DNA of 29,242 nt from an uncultured Roseburia sp. (GCA_900539115.1 UQAQ01000038.1:1-29242), one strand, 5' to 3'; positions 1 through 8,653 are shown, counted from the first letter of the stretch. The notes: a model not told the origin generated them from the sequence alone. Program-made: numbers and translations.

Positions 1-32
1 AGGCTCATTCTGCTGAGAAACAATTAAAAAAA

Positions 33-49
33 TCCCTTATATTAAGGGA
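33..49. repeat. small inverted repeat upstream of pflA
   Basis: A 7-bp perfect stem (TCCCTTA / TAAGGGA) with a 3-nt loop sits about 30 nt upstream of the pflA start. It has an A tract on both sides. On the plus strand there is no T tail, so it is not a standard terminator for a gene to the left; on the minus strand the left A tract would read as a T tail. It may be a processing or mRNA-stability hairpin between pflB (expected just outside the window) and pflA, which is inference. Confidence 0.4.
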
Positions 50-81
50 AAAAAGACTTGATTATTTAGGGAGGTTTAACC

Positions 82-816
82 GTGGAAGAAAGAATTGGCT
101 ATGTCCATTCTTTAGAAAGTTTCGGTTCTGCGGATGGACCTGGAGTACGGTATATCATTTTTTTGAGTGGCTGTAACATGCGTTGTCAGTTCTGCCACAA
201 TCCGGACACCTGGGACATCAAAGCAGGAAAAGAATACACGGCTTCTCAATTGTTAAAAACTGCAAACAGATACCGTCCTTACTGGGGAAGTGAGGGCGGT
301 ATTACTGTGAGCGGAGGAGAGCCGTTATTACAGATCGACTTTTTATTGGAATTATTTCAAAAAGCGAAGGAAATGGGCATTCATACGACCCTGGATACCA
401 GTGGAAATCCCTTTACCACAGAAGAACCGTTTTATTCAAAATGGAAAGAACTGATGAAAGTAACGGATCTGGTCATGCTTGACATTAAGCATATTGATGA
501 AGAACAGCACAAGATCCTGACGGGGAAAACCGGTAAAAATATACTGGAGATGGCAAGGCAGATGTCCGATCTGGGGCAGCCGATGTGGATCCGCCATGTA
601 TTGGTTCCGGAGCGTAATGATACCGATGAATATCTTCATCGTCTTGCAGATTTTATCAAGACATTGAAAACGGTAGAACGAGTAGAGGTTCTCCCGTATC
701 ATACGTTAGGTGTGTTTAAATGGGAAAATCTCGGAATCCCTTATAAATTAGAAGGAATTGATCCCCCGACCGCGGAGCGCGTGGAAAATGCGAAACGTAT
801 TTTGGGGGCAGAATAG
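82..816 (+). CDS. pflA: pyruvate formate-lyase activating enzyme (radical SAM)
   Basis: This enzyme uses S-adenosylmethionine and a [4Fe-4S] cluster to place the glycyl radical on pyruvate formate-lyase in anaerobic, mixed-acid metabolism; it is cytosolic. At 244 aa it has the usual family length. The cluster motif CxxxCxxC is at C31, C35 and C38, followed by HNPDTW. The SAM-binding GGEP motif is near residue 79, and the short N-terminal block GYVHSLESFGSADGPG is typical of PflA. The start is a GTG, chosen because GGGAGG lies at 69-74 just before it. pflB would be expected immediately to the left, outside the window. A strong intrinsic terminator follows, so pflA is the last gene of its operon. 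The assignment to PflA rather than another glycyl-radical activase rests on the N-terminal sequence and length. Confidence 0.95.
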   Translation: MEERIGYVHSLESFGSADGPGVRYIIFLSGCNMRCQFCHNPDTWDIKAGKEYTASQLLKTANRYRPYWGSEGGITVSGGEPLLQIDFLLELFQKAKEMGIHTTLDTSGNPFTTEEPFYSKWKELMKVTDLVMLDIKHIDEEQHKILTGKTGKNILEMARQMSDLGQPMWIRHVLVPERNDTDEYLHRLADFIKTLKTVERVEVLPYHTLGVFKWENLGIPYKLEGIDPPTAERVENAKRILGAE

Positions 817-829
817 AGAGGATAAAAAC

Positions 830-865
830 TCCCCCTGTGGCAAAAGACCGCAGGGGGAATTTTTT
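830..865 (+). terminator. intrinsic terminator after pflA
   Basis: CCCCCTGTGG (831-840) pairs with CCGCAGGGGG (848-857), with one G-U pair and a 7-nt CAAAAGA loop, followed by six T residues. It separates pflA from the TetR-controlled operon. Confidence 0.9.
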
Positions 866-892
866 AATAAGTAAATTTTTTAAAAAAAAATA

Positions 893-953
893 TTGACCAA
901 CGGTCATTTTTGTGATAAACTACTGGTGAATTAAGAAATGACTACTAGTCATT
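893..953 (+). promoter_or_regulatory. promoter of the MMPL-tetR operon with two TetR-type operators
   Basis: A candidate -35 TTGACC (893-898) is followed after 17 nt by TAAACT (916-921), with an upstream TG giving an extended -10. Two palindromes overlay the promoter. TGACC-AAC-GGTCA (894-906) covers the -35 box. AATGACT-ACT-AGTCATT (937-953) lies just past the start-site region and contains the same TGACY-N3-RGTCA core. Palindromes of this size next to a TetR-family gene are typical repressor operators. The regulator encoded at the end of this operon (5107-5718) is the obvious candidate, which would give autorepression and induction by an unknown ligand. The palindromes are seen directly; the pairing with this TetR is inference. 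Confidence 0.75.
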
Positions 954-987
954 TTTGATAATTAGTATCAAAAGGAGGTTGCCAGTA

Positions 988-3063
988 ATGGTTAAGTTTG
1001 GAAAGTTTATTACAAAGCACAAATTATTCATTCTTATTCTTGGCGTGCTGCTTATCATCCCGTCGATGATCGGTATGGTCAAGACAAGAGTTAATTATGA
1101 TGTACTTAGTTATCTGCCAGATTCCCTCGAGACAGTATCCGGTCAGGATATCATGGTAGACGAATTTGGTATGGGGGCATTTTCCATGGTTATCGTGGAA
1201 AATATGGATAACAAAGACGTAGTTGCTTTGAAAGAAAAATTGGAGAAAGTAGATCATGTTGAAAAAATCATATGGTATGATAGTGTAGCAGATATTTCAC
1301 TGCCGACCGACATGCTTCCGAATGAATTAAAAGAGGCATTGTTCAATGGGGATGCGACGATGATGATCGCGTTGTTTGATAATACGACATCGTCCGAGGA
1401 TACGATGCAGGCAGTCACAGATATGAGAAATATGGTAAAAGATCAGGCATTTATCAGTGGTATGTCAGGAATCGTTACCGATATTAAAAATCTGGTACAG
1501 GCAGAACTTCCGGTATATATCGTTATTGCAGGTATTCTTGCATTGATCGTATTGCTTATCACGATGGAATCACTCGTGACACCGGTATTGTTCCTTTTGT
1601 GTATCGGATTAGCCATCCTTTACAATATGGGAACCAATATCTTCCTGGGACAGATATCCTACATCACACAGGCGTTGACCGCAGTACTTCAGCTTGGAGT
1701 TACGATGGATTATTCCATCTTCCTTCTGGAAAGTTATCAGGCAAACAAAGTACGTTTTGACAATGACAAAGAACGTGCGATGGCACATGCGATCAGTAAT
1801 ACATTCAAATCCGTTGTCGGAAGTTCCATCACGACAGTAGCCGGATTTGCTGCATTGTGTTTTATGACATTTGCTTTGGGACGCGACCTTGGAATCGTTA
1901 TGGCAAAAGGAGTTATCATCGGTGTTATCGTTTGTATCACCTTACTTCCTTCCTTGATCCTGTTCTTTGATAAATGGATCGATAAGACGACACATCGTGC
2001 CATCTTCCCGAATTTCCATAAAGCGAGTGCCTTTATTACAAGACATAGAGTCATTCCACTGCTTATTTTTGCGGTGTTGTTTGTACCGGTATTTTATGGA
2101 AATAATCATGTAAAAGTATATTACAATCTGGATCAGGGACTTCCACAGGATCTGGATTCGGCGATTGCCAATAAAAAACTGGAAGAAAAGTTCAATATGA
2201 ACAACATGCATATCCTTCTCTTGAAAAACGGTCTTTCAAGTAAAGAGAAAAATGATATGAAAAATGAAATTGAAAAAGTAGACGGAGTCAAATGGGTACT
2301 CGGCATGAATTCCATCGTAGGAGCCAACGTACCGGATGACATGATTCCAAACAAATACAAAGACATGCTAAAGAGTGATAACTGGGAATTGCAATTTATC
2401 TGTTCCGATTATAAGACGGCGACAGATCAAGTTAATGCCCAGATTGCTTCCATCAATGACATTGTGAAAAAGTACAGCAAAGATTCGATGGTAATCGGTG
2501 AAGCACCGCTTACGAAAGACTTGCAGGATGTAACAGATGTTGACCTTGCAACGGTAAACTACCTGTCAATCGGAGCGATCTTCCTGATCATTTTATTGAC
2601 ATTTAAGTCAATCTCACTGCCGGTTATCCTGGTAAGTGTAATCGAATTTGCCATCTTCCTTAATATGTCGTTCCCGTATTACAGCGGAATTGAACTTCCG
2701 TTTGTGGCAAGTATCGTTATCGGAACCATTCAGTTAGGAGCGACCGTAGATTATGCGATATTGATGACGACAAGATATCATAAAGAGCGTGTCGTAAATC
2801 AGAAGACAAAGAAAGAAGCAGTCGAAATCGCACACAAGACTTCGATGAAATCCATTATTATCAGTGGACTGAGCTTCTTTGCCGTAACCTTTGGTGTATC
2901 AGCATACTCAAGTATTGATATGATCAATGCGATCTGTACATTGCTTTCAAGAGGAGCCGTGATCAGTACGATCAGTGTAATCCTGATCCTGCCGGCGATG
3001 CTTTACCTCTTTGATAAAGTAATCTGCAAGACGACATGGGATATGCGTAAAATCAATTATTAA
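988..3063 (+). CDS. MMPL/RND-family membrane exporter
   Basis: A 691-aa polytopic protein of the MMPL/SSD branch of the RND superfamily, likely exporting a lipid or hydrophobic compound with the proton gradient. One N-terminal helix precedes an extracytoplasmic loop, then a helix bundle; the same arrangement is repeated in the second half. Each half carries the family's GxxxDY helix motif (LGVTMDYSIFLLES, LGATVDYAILMTTRY), whose Asp-Tyr is the proposed proton-relay site. The ATG at 988 was chosen over an in-frame TTG at 955 because AAAGGAGG (971-978) sits 8-9 nt before it, and the upstream TTG overlaps the operator region. It is the first gene of a three-gene operon with the heptad-repeat protein and TetR regulator. 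Substrate unknown. Confidence 0.9.
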   Translation: MVKFGKFITKHKLFILILGVLLIIPSMIGMVKTRVNYDVLSYLPDSLETVSGQDIMVDEFGMGAFSMVIVENMDNKDVVALKEKLEKVDHVEKIIWYDSVADISLPTDMLPNELKEALFNGDATMMIALFDNTTSSEDTMQAVTDMRNMVKDQAFISGMSGIVTDIKNLVQAELPVYIVIAGILALIVLLITMESLVTPVLFLLCIGLAILYNMGTNIFLGQISYITQALTAVLQLGVTMDYSIFLLESYQANKVRFDNDKERAMAHAISNTFKSVVGSSITTVAGFAALCFMTFALGRDLGIVMAKGVIIGVIVCITLLPSLILFFDKWIDKTTHRAIFPNFHKASAFITRHRVIPLLIFAVLFVPVFYGNNHVKVYYNLDQGLPQDLDSAIANKKLEEKFNMNNMHILLLKNGLSSKEKNDMKNEIEKVDGVKWVLGMNSIVGANVPDDMIPNKYKDMLKSDNWELQFICSDYKTATDQVNAQIASINDIVKKYSKDSMVIGEAPLTKDLQDVTDVDLATVNYLSIGAIFLIILLTFKSISLPVILVSVIEFAIFLNMSFPYYSGIELPFVASIVIGTIQLGATVDYAILMTTRYHKERVVNQKTKKEAVEIAHKTSMKSIIISGLSFFAVTFGVSAYSSIDMINAICTLLSRGAVISTISVILILPAMLYLFDKVICKTTWDMRKINY

Positions 3064-3087
3064 TGAATGATAGAAAGGATGAGCGTT

Positions 3088-5073
3088 ATGAATCGAAATA
3101 GAAAACTCAATCGTATTAGTAAGACAGTCATTTCCGGACTTTTGGTAACAAGCTTGGTAGTATCCAATGGAGCCTATGCCAATGCACAGAAAATTTCCAA
3201 AGATGAATCTGTTTATGTAAATGCAGATGAAAGCGGAGAAACGACAAAAATTACCGTTTCCAACTGGTTGAAAAATGCCGGAATCAATGGAACGATCAAC
3301 GATGAATCGGATCTGAAAGACATTCAGAATGTCAAAGGAGATGAGACATTTACCCAGAACGGTGACGATGTACAGTGGAGTGCCGGTTCCAATGATATTT
3401 ATTATCAGGGAACAACGGATAAAGAACTTCCGGTAGGGGTTGAGATTAAATACGAATTGGATGGAAAAGAAATTGCTGCAAAAGATCTTCTTGGACAGAG
3501 TGGTAAATTGAAAATTACCGTTTCTTATACCAATAAATCCAAATCCACACAGACGATCAATGGTGAAAAACAGGAAATGTATACACCGTTTGTCATGGCA
3601 ACCGGAATCATTCTTCCAGATGACAAATTCAGCAATGTGGAAGTAGATGACGGAAAGATTATCAATGAGGGTTCCAATAATATCGTTGTCGGATTCGGTA
3701 TGCCGGGTATGGCTGAGAGTCTGGATCTCGATGAGGATGCCGCAGATAAACTTCCGGAAGGATTCACCGTAACTGCGGATGTGACAGATTTCTCCATCGG
3801 AAATACGATCACATTTGCCAGTCCAAGTATCCTGAGCGATCTGGAACTGGATGACATCGATGATCTGGATGACCTTGAAAACAAATTGGAAAAATTAGTA
3901 GATTCTTCCGAGGATCTTGTAGATGGTTCCAAAAAACTTTCTGATAAAATGGGTGAATTGGAAGATAAGTTCGACGATTACCAGGACGGCGAAAAATCTT
4001 TGAACAAAGGAATCAAGGATTTGGTGAATGGTGGAACTACATTGAAAAAAGGTGTAAAAGACTATACTAACGGCGTGGATACCCTGGCAAAAGGGACACA
4101 GAGTTATGTCAATGGAGCAAAACAGATTACGGACGGAAACCAGAAATTGTATGAAGCCGTAAAAGATATGCCATCTTCCTATAAGGAATTTTCCGATGGT
4201 CTGCAGGCCTATACAAAAGGCGTTGATACTCTTGCGGATACCAAGACAGCAAAACAGCTGACAGATGGTGCCGACGCGGTGACAGCAGGAATCGGAACAT
4301 TGAATGAAAACTTAGGAAAACTGGAAAGTTCTTATGATAATTACAAACTTCTTGCAGATGGATTGAAAGCACAGGCTGCCCAGATCAGTGATCCGACACA
4401 GAAAGCAACGATTCTTGCTTATGTACAGAAGTTAGAGCAGTTGTATCAGGGCCAGAAAGCAAGTGTAGGAGCACTGGTAAGTGCAACTGACAGTAAGAGC
4501 ACTTTGAAATCCGGTGCAAGCCAGGTGGCAGTCGGTATTAAAAAAGTGATGACAGGTGCACAGACTCTTTCCGGTAATTCTGCAACCCTTCGGTCTGCAG
4601 ACCAGAAATTGACTTCCAGCATCGCAACATTGACAGCGAGCGTGAAGAAACTGAGCGAAGGAAGTAAGACACTGAGCAGCAATGATCGTAAATTACTGGC
4701 AGGAGCAAAGAAAATCCTGAAAGCCAGCAAATCCGTAAAATCCGGAAGTGACAAACTGATTAATGGTGCCAATAAATTGAAAAAAGGAAGCAATAAGCTT
4801 CATAAGGCAACCGGTAAAGTTGCAGATGGTATCGGAAAACTTTCCGATGGTGCAGATGATCTTTACGAAGGAATGGATAAATTCGATCAGAAGGGAATCC
4901 AGAAACTGAACAATGTTTACGAAGATGACATTAAGACATTGAAGACTAGACTGGAAAAATTGACGGATATGTCAAAAGATTATACAAACTTCTCCGGAAT
5001 CAGTAAAGGAATGGACGGAAAGGTTAAATTCGTAATCGAGACGGCAGAAGTGAAGAAAGATGATGAACAATAA
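3088..5073 (+). CDS. secreted YhgE/Pip-like heptad-repeat protein, partner of the MMPL exporter
   Basis: A 661-aa extracytoplasmic protein. A basic start followed by a hydrophobic stretch (SGLLVTSLVVSNGAYA) forms a signal peptide or N-terminal anchor, with a possible cleavage site after AYANA. Residues about 250-640 contain many x-x-x-L-x-x-G heptads (LVDGSKKL, YTNGVDTL, LSDGADDL), the repeat known from YhgE/Pip-type proteins, and are probably long helical rods. Unlike full YhgE/Pip proteins, no C-terminal membrane helices are present; the chain ends in a short charged tail (KKDDEQ). The ATG at 3088 fits a GAAAGGA site at 3073-3079 better than the in-frame ATG at 3079. It lies 24 nt behind the exporter gene, so it may act as a periplasmic-type adaptor or substrate carrier on the cell surface. 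That role is inference. Confidence 0.75.
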   Translation: MNRNRKLNRISKTVISGLLVTSLVVSNGAYANAQKISKDESVYVNADESGETTKITVSNWLKNAGINGTINDESDLKDIQNVKGDETFTQNGDDVQWSAGSNDIYYQGTTDKELPVGVEIKYELDGKEIAAKDLLGQSGKLKITVSYTNKSKSTQTINGEKQEMYTPFVMATGIILPDDKFSNVEVDDGKIINEGSNNIVVGFGMPGMAESLDLDEDAADKLPEGFTVTADVTDFSIGNTITFASPSILSDLELDDIDDLDDLENKLEKLVDSSEDLVDGSKKLSDKMGELEDKFDDYQDGEKSLNKGIKDLVNGGTTLKKGVKDYTNGVDTLAKGTQSYVNGAKQITDGNQKLYEAVKDMPSSYKEFSDGLQAYTKGVDTLADTKTAKQLTDGADAVTAGIGTLNENLGKLESSYDNYKLLADGLKAQAAQISDPTQKATILAYVQKLEQLYQGQKASVGALVSATDSKSTLKSGASQVAVGIKKVMTGAQTLSGNSATLRSADQKLTSSIATLTASVKKLSEGSKTLSSNDRKLLAGAKKILKASKSVKSGSDKLINGANKLKKGSNKLHKATGKVADGIGKLSDGADDLYEGMDKFDQKGIQKLNNVYEDDIKTLKTRLEKLTDMSKDYTNFSGISKGMDGKVKFVIETAEVKKDDEQ

Positions 5074-5106
5074 AAACCACTTGTGGCAGGAAAGGATGTG
5101 AATGAA

Positions 5107-5718
5107 GTGGGCAGACTCGATGAAAAAAAGAAGAAAAAGCGTGAGGATCTACTCAATGCGACGTATGAGTTGTTTACTTCCAAAGGCGTATTTGACACAT
5201 CTATTTCGGACATCGTCAAAAAAGCTAATATGGCAAAAGGAACCTTTTATCTTTATTTTAAAGATAAGTATGATATACGAAACGCATTGATCACAAAAAA
5301 GGCGGGCGAGCTTTTCTCAGTTGCATATGAGAAGATGTACCGGAAAAAGTTTTCTTCTCTGGAAGAAACGGTAATCTGCGCCGCGGATGTTATCATCGAC
5401 CAGCTGAATGAAGATAAGACACTGTTGGAATTTATTGCCAAAAACCTCCAATGGGGACTTTTCCATAAAGTACTTTTGGAAGGGGAAAATGATGTGTCAA
5501 AGAGCTTCTTTGATTGGTATAGCGAATTGATCGCAACTTCCGGGCGTAAATTCAAAAACCATGAGCTAGTCATTTATATGATCGTGGAATTGATCAATTC
5601 GACCTGCTATAATGTGATCCTGCATGAAGAGCCGGTAGGACTTCCGGAACTCAAAGAGGAACTTCACCAGTTGATTCCGGTGATCCTGCGCACGCAGGAG
5701 ATCGTAGAGAAATCATAA
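5107..5718 (+). CDS. TetR/AcrR-family transcriptional regulator
   Basis: About 203 aa from the proposed GTG at 5107, or 211 aa from the GTG at 5083. The 5107 start has AGGAAAGGA (5087-5095 region) at a workable distance. The first 60 residues form a textbook TetR DNA-binding domain: RREDLLNATYELFTSKG followed by the helix-turn-helix TSISDIVKKANMAKGTFYLYFKDKYD. The remainder is the all-helical ligand-binding and dimer domain, whose sequence is not conserved enough to name a ligand. It lies in one operon with the exporter pair and probably represses that operon through the two palindromes near 894-953. Confidence 0.9.
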   Translation: MGRLDEKKKKKREDLLNATYELFTSKGVFDTSISDIVKKANMAKGTFYLYFKDKYDIRNALITKKAGELFSVAYEKMYRKKFSSLEETVICAADVIIDQLNEDKTLLEFIAKNLQWGLFHKVLLEGENDVSKSFFDWYSELIATSGRKFKNHELVIYMIVELINSTCYNVILHEEPVGLPELKEELHQLIPVILRTQEIVEKS

Positions 5719-5725
5719 AACGATA

Positions 5726-5769
5726 AAAAACCACCTTACTGATATAAAAAAATCAGCAAGGTGGTTTTT
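5726..5769 (+). terminator. intrinsic terminator after the tetR gene
   Basis: CCACCTT-A-CTGAT (5731-5743) pairs with ATCAG-C-AAGGTGG (5752-5764) with one mismatch and an A-rich loop. An A tract precedes it and a T5 tail follows, so it could work in both directions. Confidence 0.9.
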
Positions 5770-5796
5770 CTTTACATAATGTTCATTTTGTGATAA

Positions 5797-5825
5797 TTGA
5801 CTTCTCCCGGTAAATAAACTATAAT
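5797..5825 (+). promoter_or_regulatory. strong sigma-A-type promoter
   Basis: TTGACT (5797-5802) and a perfect TATAAT (5820-5825) are separated by exactly 17 nt, 40 nt before the ATG at 5865. This is the likely promoter of the four-gene operon 5865-8635. Confidence 0.85.
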
Positions 5826-5864
5826 AGTCTCTAGCAATGAATTTGAAAGGCAAGGTTTAATATT

Positions 5865-6659
5865 ATGATTCCAACGATAAAAATAGTATGTATGATAGTG
5901 TTTCCACTTGTGGCACTTGCTTTGTTAGGCATCGCCTATTATAAGATACACAAACGTTCCAGTAAACTCGAGAGCGGATTGCCGGGAGCACTTGGCTATG
6001 GTTTTTTAGGGTACCTATGGCAGTATCTCATCTTTTCATTTCTTGCTATGTATTTTGTGGCACTGGTAGTGAAAAATGCAGCAGGATTTACCAAAATAGG
6101 AGCTTCGTTCGGTCTTACCTTTTTGAGTACTGCATTTACGATTGCTGCTTTGTACTGGGGAATCTATCTGACCAATGAGAAGAAACGATCGATTTATCGC
6201 AGTGCGGTCGTCGGCATCGGATTTTCTCTTGGAAAAGTAGCTATCGATCTGGTGATGACATATTTTTACAGTGCTTACGCTTCTATCCGTATAAACAGCG
6301 GACAGGTTGGAACCGAAACAGATTATGTGAAATCTGTCCAGAGTACGACGATTTTTTCAATGTTAGAAGGAACCTACAAATGCATCTTGATGTTTATCGT
6401 TATTATGGCGGTTACACTTATCATGGCAAAGTATTACGAAGAGCGTAAAGTTCATCATGCATGGATTACGGGAGCTATCATCTATGAAATTACGATACTT
6501 ATGAATCAGCTTACCAATTTGATCCAAAGTGGAACATTTCAAAAGATTATAGAACTGCTTGTACTTACGATTATGGCAGCGATTTGTGGTACCATCGTAT
6601 GGCATTGGTTTAAAACCGATGAGATTGAGCCGGATCCGCGAAAGATTCTAAATCTCTAA
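5865..6659 (+). CDS. multipass membrane protein, possibly YhfC-like
   Basis: A 264-aa protein with about seven or eight hydrophobic helices and a short charged cytoplasmic tail (TDEIEPDPRKIL). The overall pattern (an N-terminal helix, a basic loop, then VGIGFSLGKVAIDLV in a central helix) resembles YhfC-family intramembrane proteins. The glutamate and histidine motifs expected of an intramembrane protease are not convincing here, so no enzymatic function is claimed. AAGG at 5852-5855 precedes the ATG by 9 nt. It is the first gene behind the near-consensus promoter and 21 nt upstream of the HD hydrolase gene, so the two are probably co-transcribed. It could equally be an unrelated conserved membrane protein. 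Confidence 0.6.
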   Translation: MIPTIKIVCMIVFPLVALALLGIAYYKIHKRSSKLESGLPGALGYGFLGYLWQYLIFSFLAMYFVALVVKNAAGFTKIGASFGLTFLSTAFTIAALYWGIYLTNEKKRSIYRSAVVGIGFSLGKVAIDLVMTYFYSAYASIRINSGQVGTETDYVKSVQSTTIFSMLEGTYKCILMFIVIMAVTLIMAKYYEERKVHHAWITGAIIYEITILMNQLTNLIQSGTFQKIIELLVLTIMAAICGTIVWHWFKTDEIEPDPRKILNL

Positions 6660-6680
6660 AGCAGAAAGGAAGCCTGAAAC

Positions 6681-7295
6681 ATGGAAAGACTCGATAAGCA
6701 ATTTGCTTTTTTTCGTGAGATCGATAAGGAAAAGAAGATTGGAAGACAGACGTATCTGACAGGAGCAGACCGCAAGGAAAATGACGCGGAACATGCCTGG
6801 CATATGGCGATTATGACGTTATTACTCAGTGAATATGCCAATGAAAAAATAGATGTATTAAAAACGGTTTCGATGCTTTTGATCCATGATCTTGTGGAGA
6901 TCGATGCCGGGGACACGTATGCATATGATGAAGCAGGAAAGGCGACGCAGCGGGAACGGGAAGTGAAGGCAGCAGACCGCATTTTCTCTATTTTGCCGGA
7001 GGAGCAGGGAAAGGCTCTGCGGGCTCTCTGGGAAGAATTTGAAGCCAGAGAGACACCGGAGGCAAAATTTGCCAGAACGATGGACAATATCCAGCCATTG
7101 ATGCTCAATGCAGCGACCGATGGGAAAGCATGGGAAGAGCATGGAGTGCATCTGTCTCAGGTGCTTGGGAGAAATGAACGGACAGCGGAAGGTTCGGAAG
7201 TGCTATGGAAATATGCTTACGAGACATTTATCCGACCGAATGTGGAAAAAGGACGATTACAGGAGGATGATATTGAAGAAGATTCGCTTGGATAA
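6681..7295 (+). CDS. HD-domain metal-dependent phosphohydrolase (YfbR-like)
   Basis: A 204-aa cytosolic protein with the full HD signature: H38 (DAEHAWH), H69-D70 (LLIHDLVEIDAGD) and a distal Asp at about 135 (ARTMDNIQP). These residues bind one or two metals in HD_3/YfbR-type 5'-nucleotidases and related phosphohydrolases. Length and motif spacing match the small stand-alone HD hydrolases that remove the phosphate of deoxynucleoside monophosphates, but the exact substrate cannot be read from the sequence. AGAAAGGA lies 10 nt before the ATG. Its 3' end overlaps the start of the next gene (TTG at 7273), and that gene's AGGAGG lies inside this coding region, suggesting translational coupling. 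Confidence 0.85.
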   Translation: MERLDKQFAFFREIDKEKKIGRQTYLTGADRKENDAEHAWHMAIMTLLLSEYANEKIDVLKTVSMLLIHDLVEIDAGDTYAYDEAGKATQREREVKAADRIFSILPEEQGKALRALWEEFEARETPEAKFARTMDNIQPLMLNAATDGKAWEEHGVHLSQVLGRNERTAEGSEVLWKYAYETFIRPNVEKGRLQEDDIEEDSLG

Positions 7296-8076
7296 ATATT
7301 TATCCGATCATACCGAATGGACGAGAAGTCAGATTAAAAAGAAGGTGGCATCCGGACTGGTAAAAGTTCAGGATGCTGTGATCAAAGATGCTGGATATAA
7401 GGTGTTCGCAGAGGATGTCATTGAGATGGAAGGACAAAGAATCTGCGGGCAGCAGTACCAGTATCTTCTTTTTCATAAGCCTGCCGGAATCGTGTCTGCC
7501 ACAGAGGATACGAGAGAAGAGACGGTTTTGGATGCCGTGCGCCGCGGTGGTTTTGCGGGTGAAGGGGAAGTGCCGTTTTTGGCAAAAGATCTGTTTCCGA
7601 TGGGGCGGCTTGATAAGGATACGGAAGGACTTCTTATCCTTACCAATGATGGAGAACTGGCACACCGGCTTTTGTCCCCGAAGTTCCATGTAGAAAAGAC
7701 ATATCTGGTGCAATTGGATACAGCAGTGAGTGGAGAAGATGTGCTGCACATGAAAGAAGGACTGGACATCGGAGAGAAGCAGCTGACGAAGCCCGCAAAG
7801 ATGGAAATTCTTTCCGAACGAGAATGCCTTCTTACGATCACGGAAGGAAAATTTCATCAGGTGAAGCGGATGTTTTATAAACTCGGAAAAGAAGTCGTTT
7901 ATCTGAAGCGTGTGGCGATGGCGGGAATCAAGCTGGAAGATTCGCTGGAAAAGGGACAGTGGCGGCAGCTGACAGAAAAAGAAATTGAAAAGTTAAAGGA
8001 GCAGGCAGATGGCAAAAAAGAAATATTATGCAGTGAAGAAGGGAAAAACACCGGGAATCTATCTGACGTGGAATGA
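7273..8076 (+). CDS. RsuA/RluB-type rRNA pseudouridine synthase
   Basis: A 267-aa enzyme that isomerises a uridine in ribosomal RNA. An N-terminal S4 RNA-binding domain (residues 1-50, IRLDKYLSDHTEWTRSQIKKKVASGLVKV) is followed by the pseudouridine synthase fold. The catalytic motif MGRLDKDTEGLL carries the nucleophilic Asp at about 114, and FHQVKRMF is the conserved C-terminal motif. The small size and motif set point to the RsuA (16S) branch rather than RluB, with moderate certainty. A TTG start at 7273 was chosen because AGGAGG ends about 6 nt before it; the ATG at 7267 directly abuts that site. The last 68 nt overlap the RNase H gene in another frame, unusually long for this operon. The C-terminal tail after GQWRQLTEKEIEKLKEQ is therefore probably dispensable. 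Confidence 0.9.
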   Translation: MKKIRLDKYLSDHTEWTRSQIKKKVASGLVKVQDAVIKDAGYKVFAEDVIEMEGQRICGQQYQYLLFHKPAGIVSATEDTREETVLDAVRRGGFAGEGEVPFLAKDLFPMGRLDKDTEGLLILTNDGELAHRLLSPKFHVEKTYLVQLDTAVSGEDVLHMKEGLDIGEKQLTKPAKMEILSERECLLTITEGKFHQVKRMFYKLGKEVVYLKRVAMAGIKLEDSLEKGQWRQLTEKEIEKLKEQADGKKEILCSEEGKNTGNLSDVE

Positions 8077-8635
8077 CTGTAAAGCGCAGACCGATGGATA
8101 TTCCGGGGCGATTTACAAAAGTTTCCAGTCTGTGGAAGAGGCAGAAAATTTTGTCCGGGGAACGGCAGCAGCCGCTGGTGGAAATGGGGCAGAAAATGGC
8201 GAAGAAACGGTACAGCCTGACGAAGATACGGCGGTTGCTTATGTAGACGGAAGCTATAATGCCGCAACCGGCGAGTACAGCTGTGGTGTCGTATTTTTGT
8301 ATGAGGGAAAAGAAGAGACAATGGCACAAAAAGGAGAAGACGAAGAACTGGCGCAGATGCGGAATGTGGCTGGCGAGATCCTGGGATCGCAGCTTGCGAT
8401 GGAACTTGCTGTCAAACGGGGGATTCGGAAGATAAAAATTTATCATGATTATCAGGGAATCGCTTCGTGGTGCCTGGGGGAATGGAAGACAAACAAAGAG
8501 GGAACGAAAGCTTATAAAAAATATTATGATTCGGTGCAGGGCAAATTGCAGGTGACCTTTGTCAAGGTAAAAGGCCACTCCGGCGACCATTACAATGATA
8601 TGGCGGACGAGCTGGCGAAGAGCGTAATATTTTAA
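8009..8635 (+). CDS. ribonuclease H with N-terminal RNHCP/viroplasmin domain
   Basis: A 208-aa enzyme degrading RNA in RNA:DNA hybrids. Residues 3-50 (KKYYAVKKGKTPGIYLTWNDCKAQTDGY) match the small hybrid-binding viroplasmin-type domain seen in eukaryotic RNase H1 and many Firmicute RNases H. A low-complexity Ala/Gly/Glu linker (52-72) leads to the RNase HI fold. The catalytic carboxylates are visible: D80 (YVDGSY), E123 (AGEILGSQLA), D147 (IYHDYQGI) and D200 (MADELA). AAAGGAG (7996-8002) supports the ATG at 8009, inside the end of the pseudouridine synthase gene. It is the last gene of the operon starting at 5865; no convincing terminator was found behind it. Confidence 0.93.
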   Translation: MAKKKYYAVKKGKTPGIYLTWNDCKAQTDGYSGAIYKSFQSVEEAENFVRGTAAAAGGNGAENGEETVQPDEDTAVAYVDGSYNAATGEYSCGVVFLYEGKEETMAQKGEDEELAQMRNVAGEILGSQLAMELAVKRGIRKIKIYHDYQGIASWCLGEWKTNKEGTKAYKKYYDSVQGKLQVTFVKVKGHSGDHYNDMADELAKSVIF

Positions 8636-8653
8636 CACTTAATTCACACTTTT

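Noticed and set aside
955..987. Longer N-terminus for the MMPL exporter from a TTG at 955
   Set aside because: It lies directly after the second operator without a binding site, whereas the ATG at 988 follows a strong AAAGGAGG.
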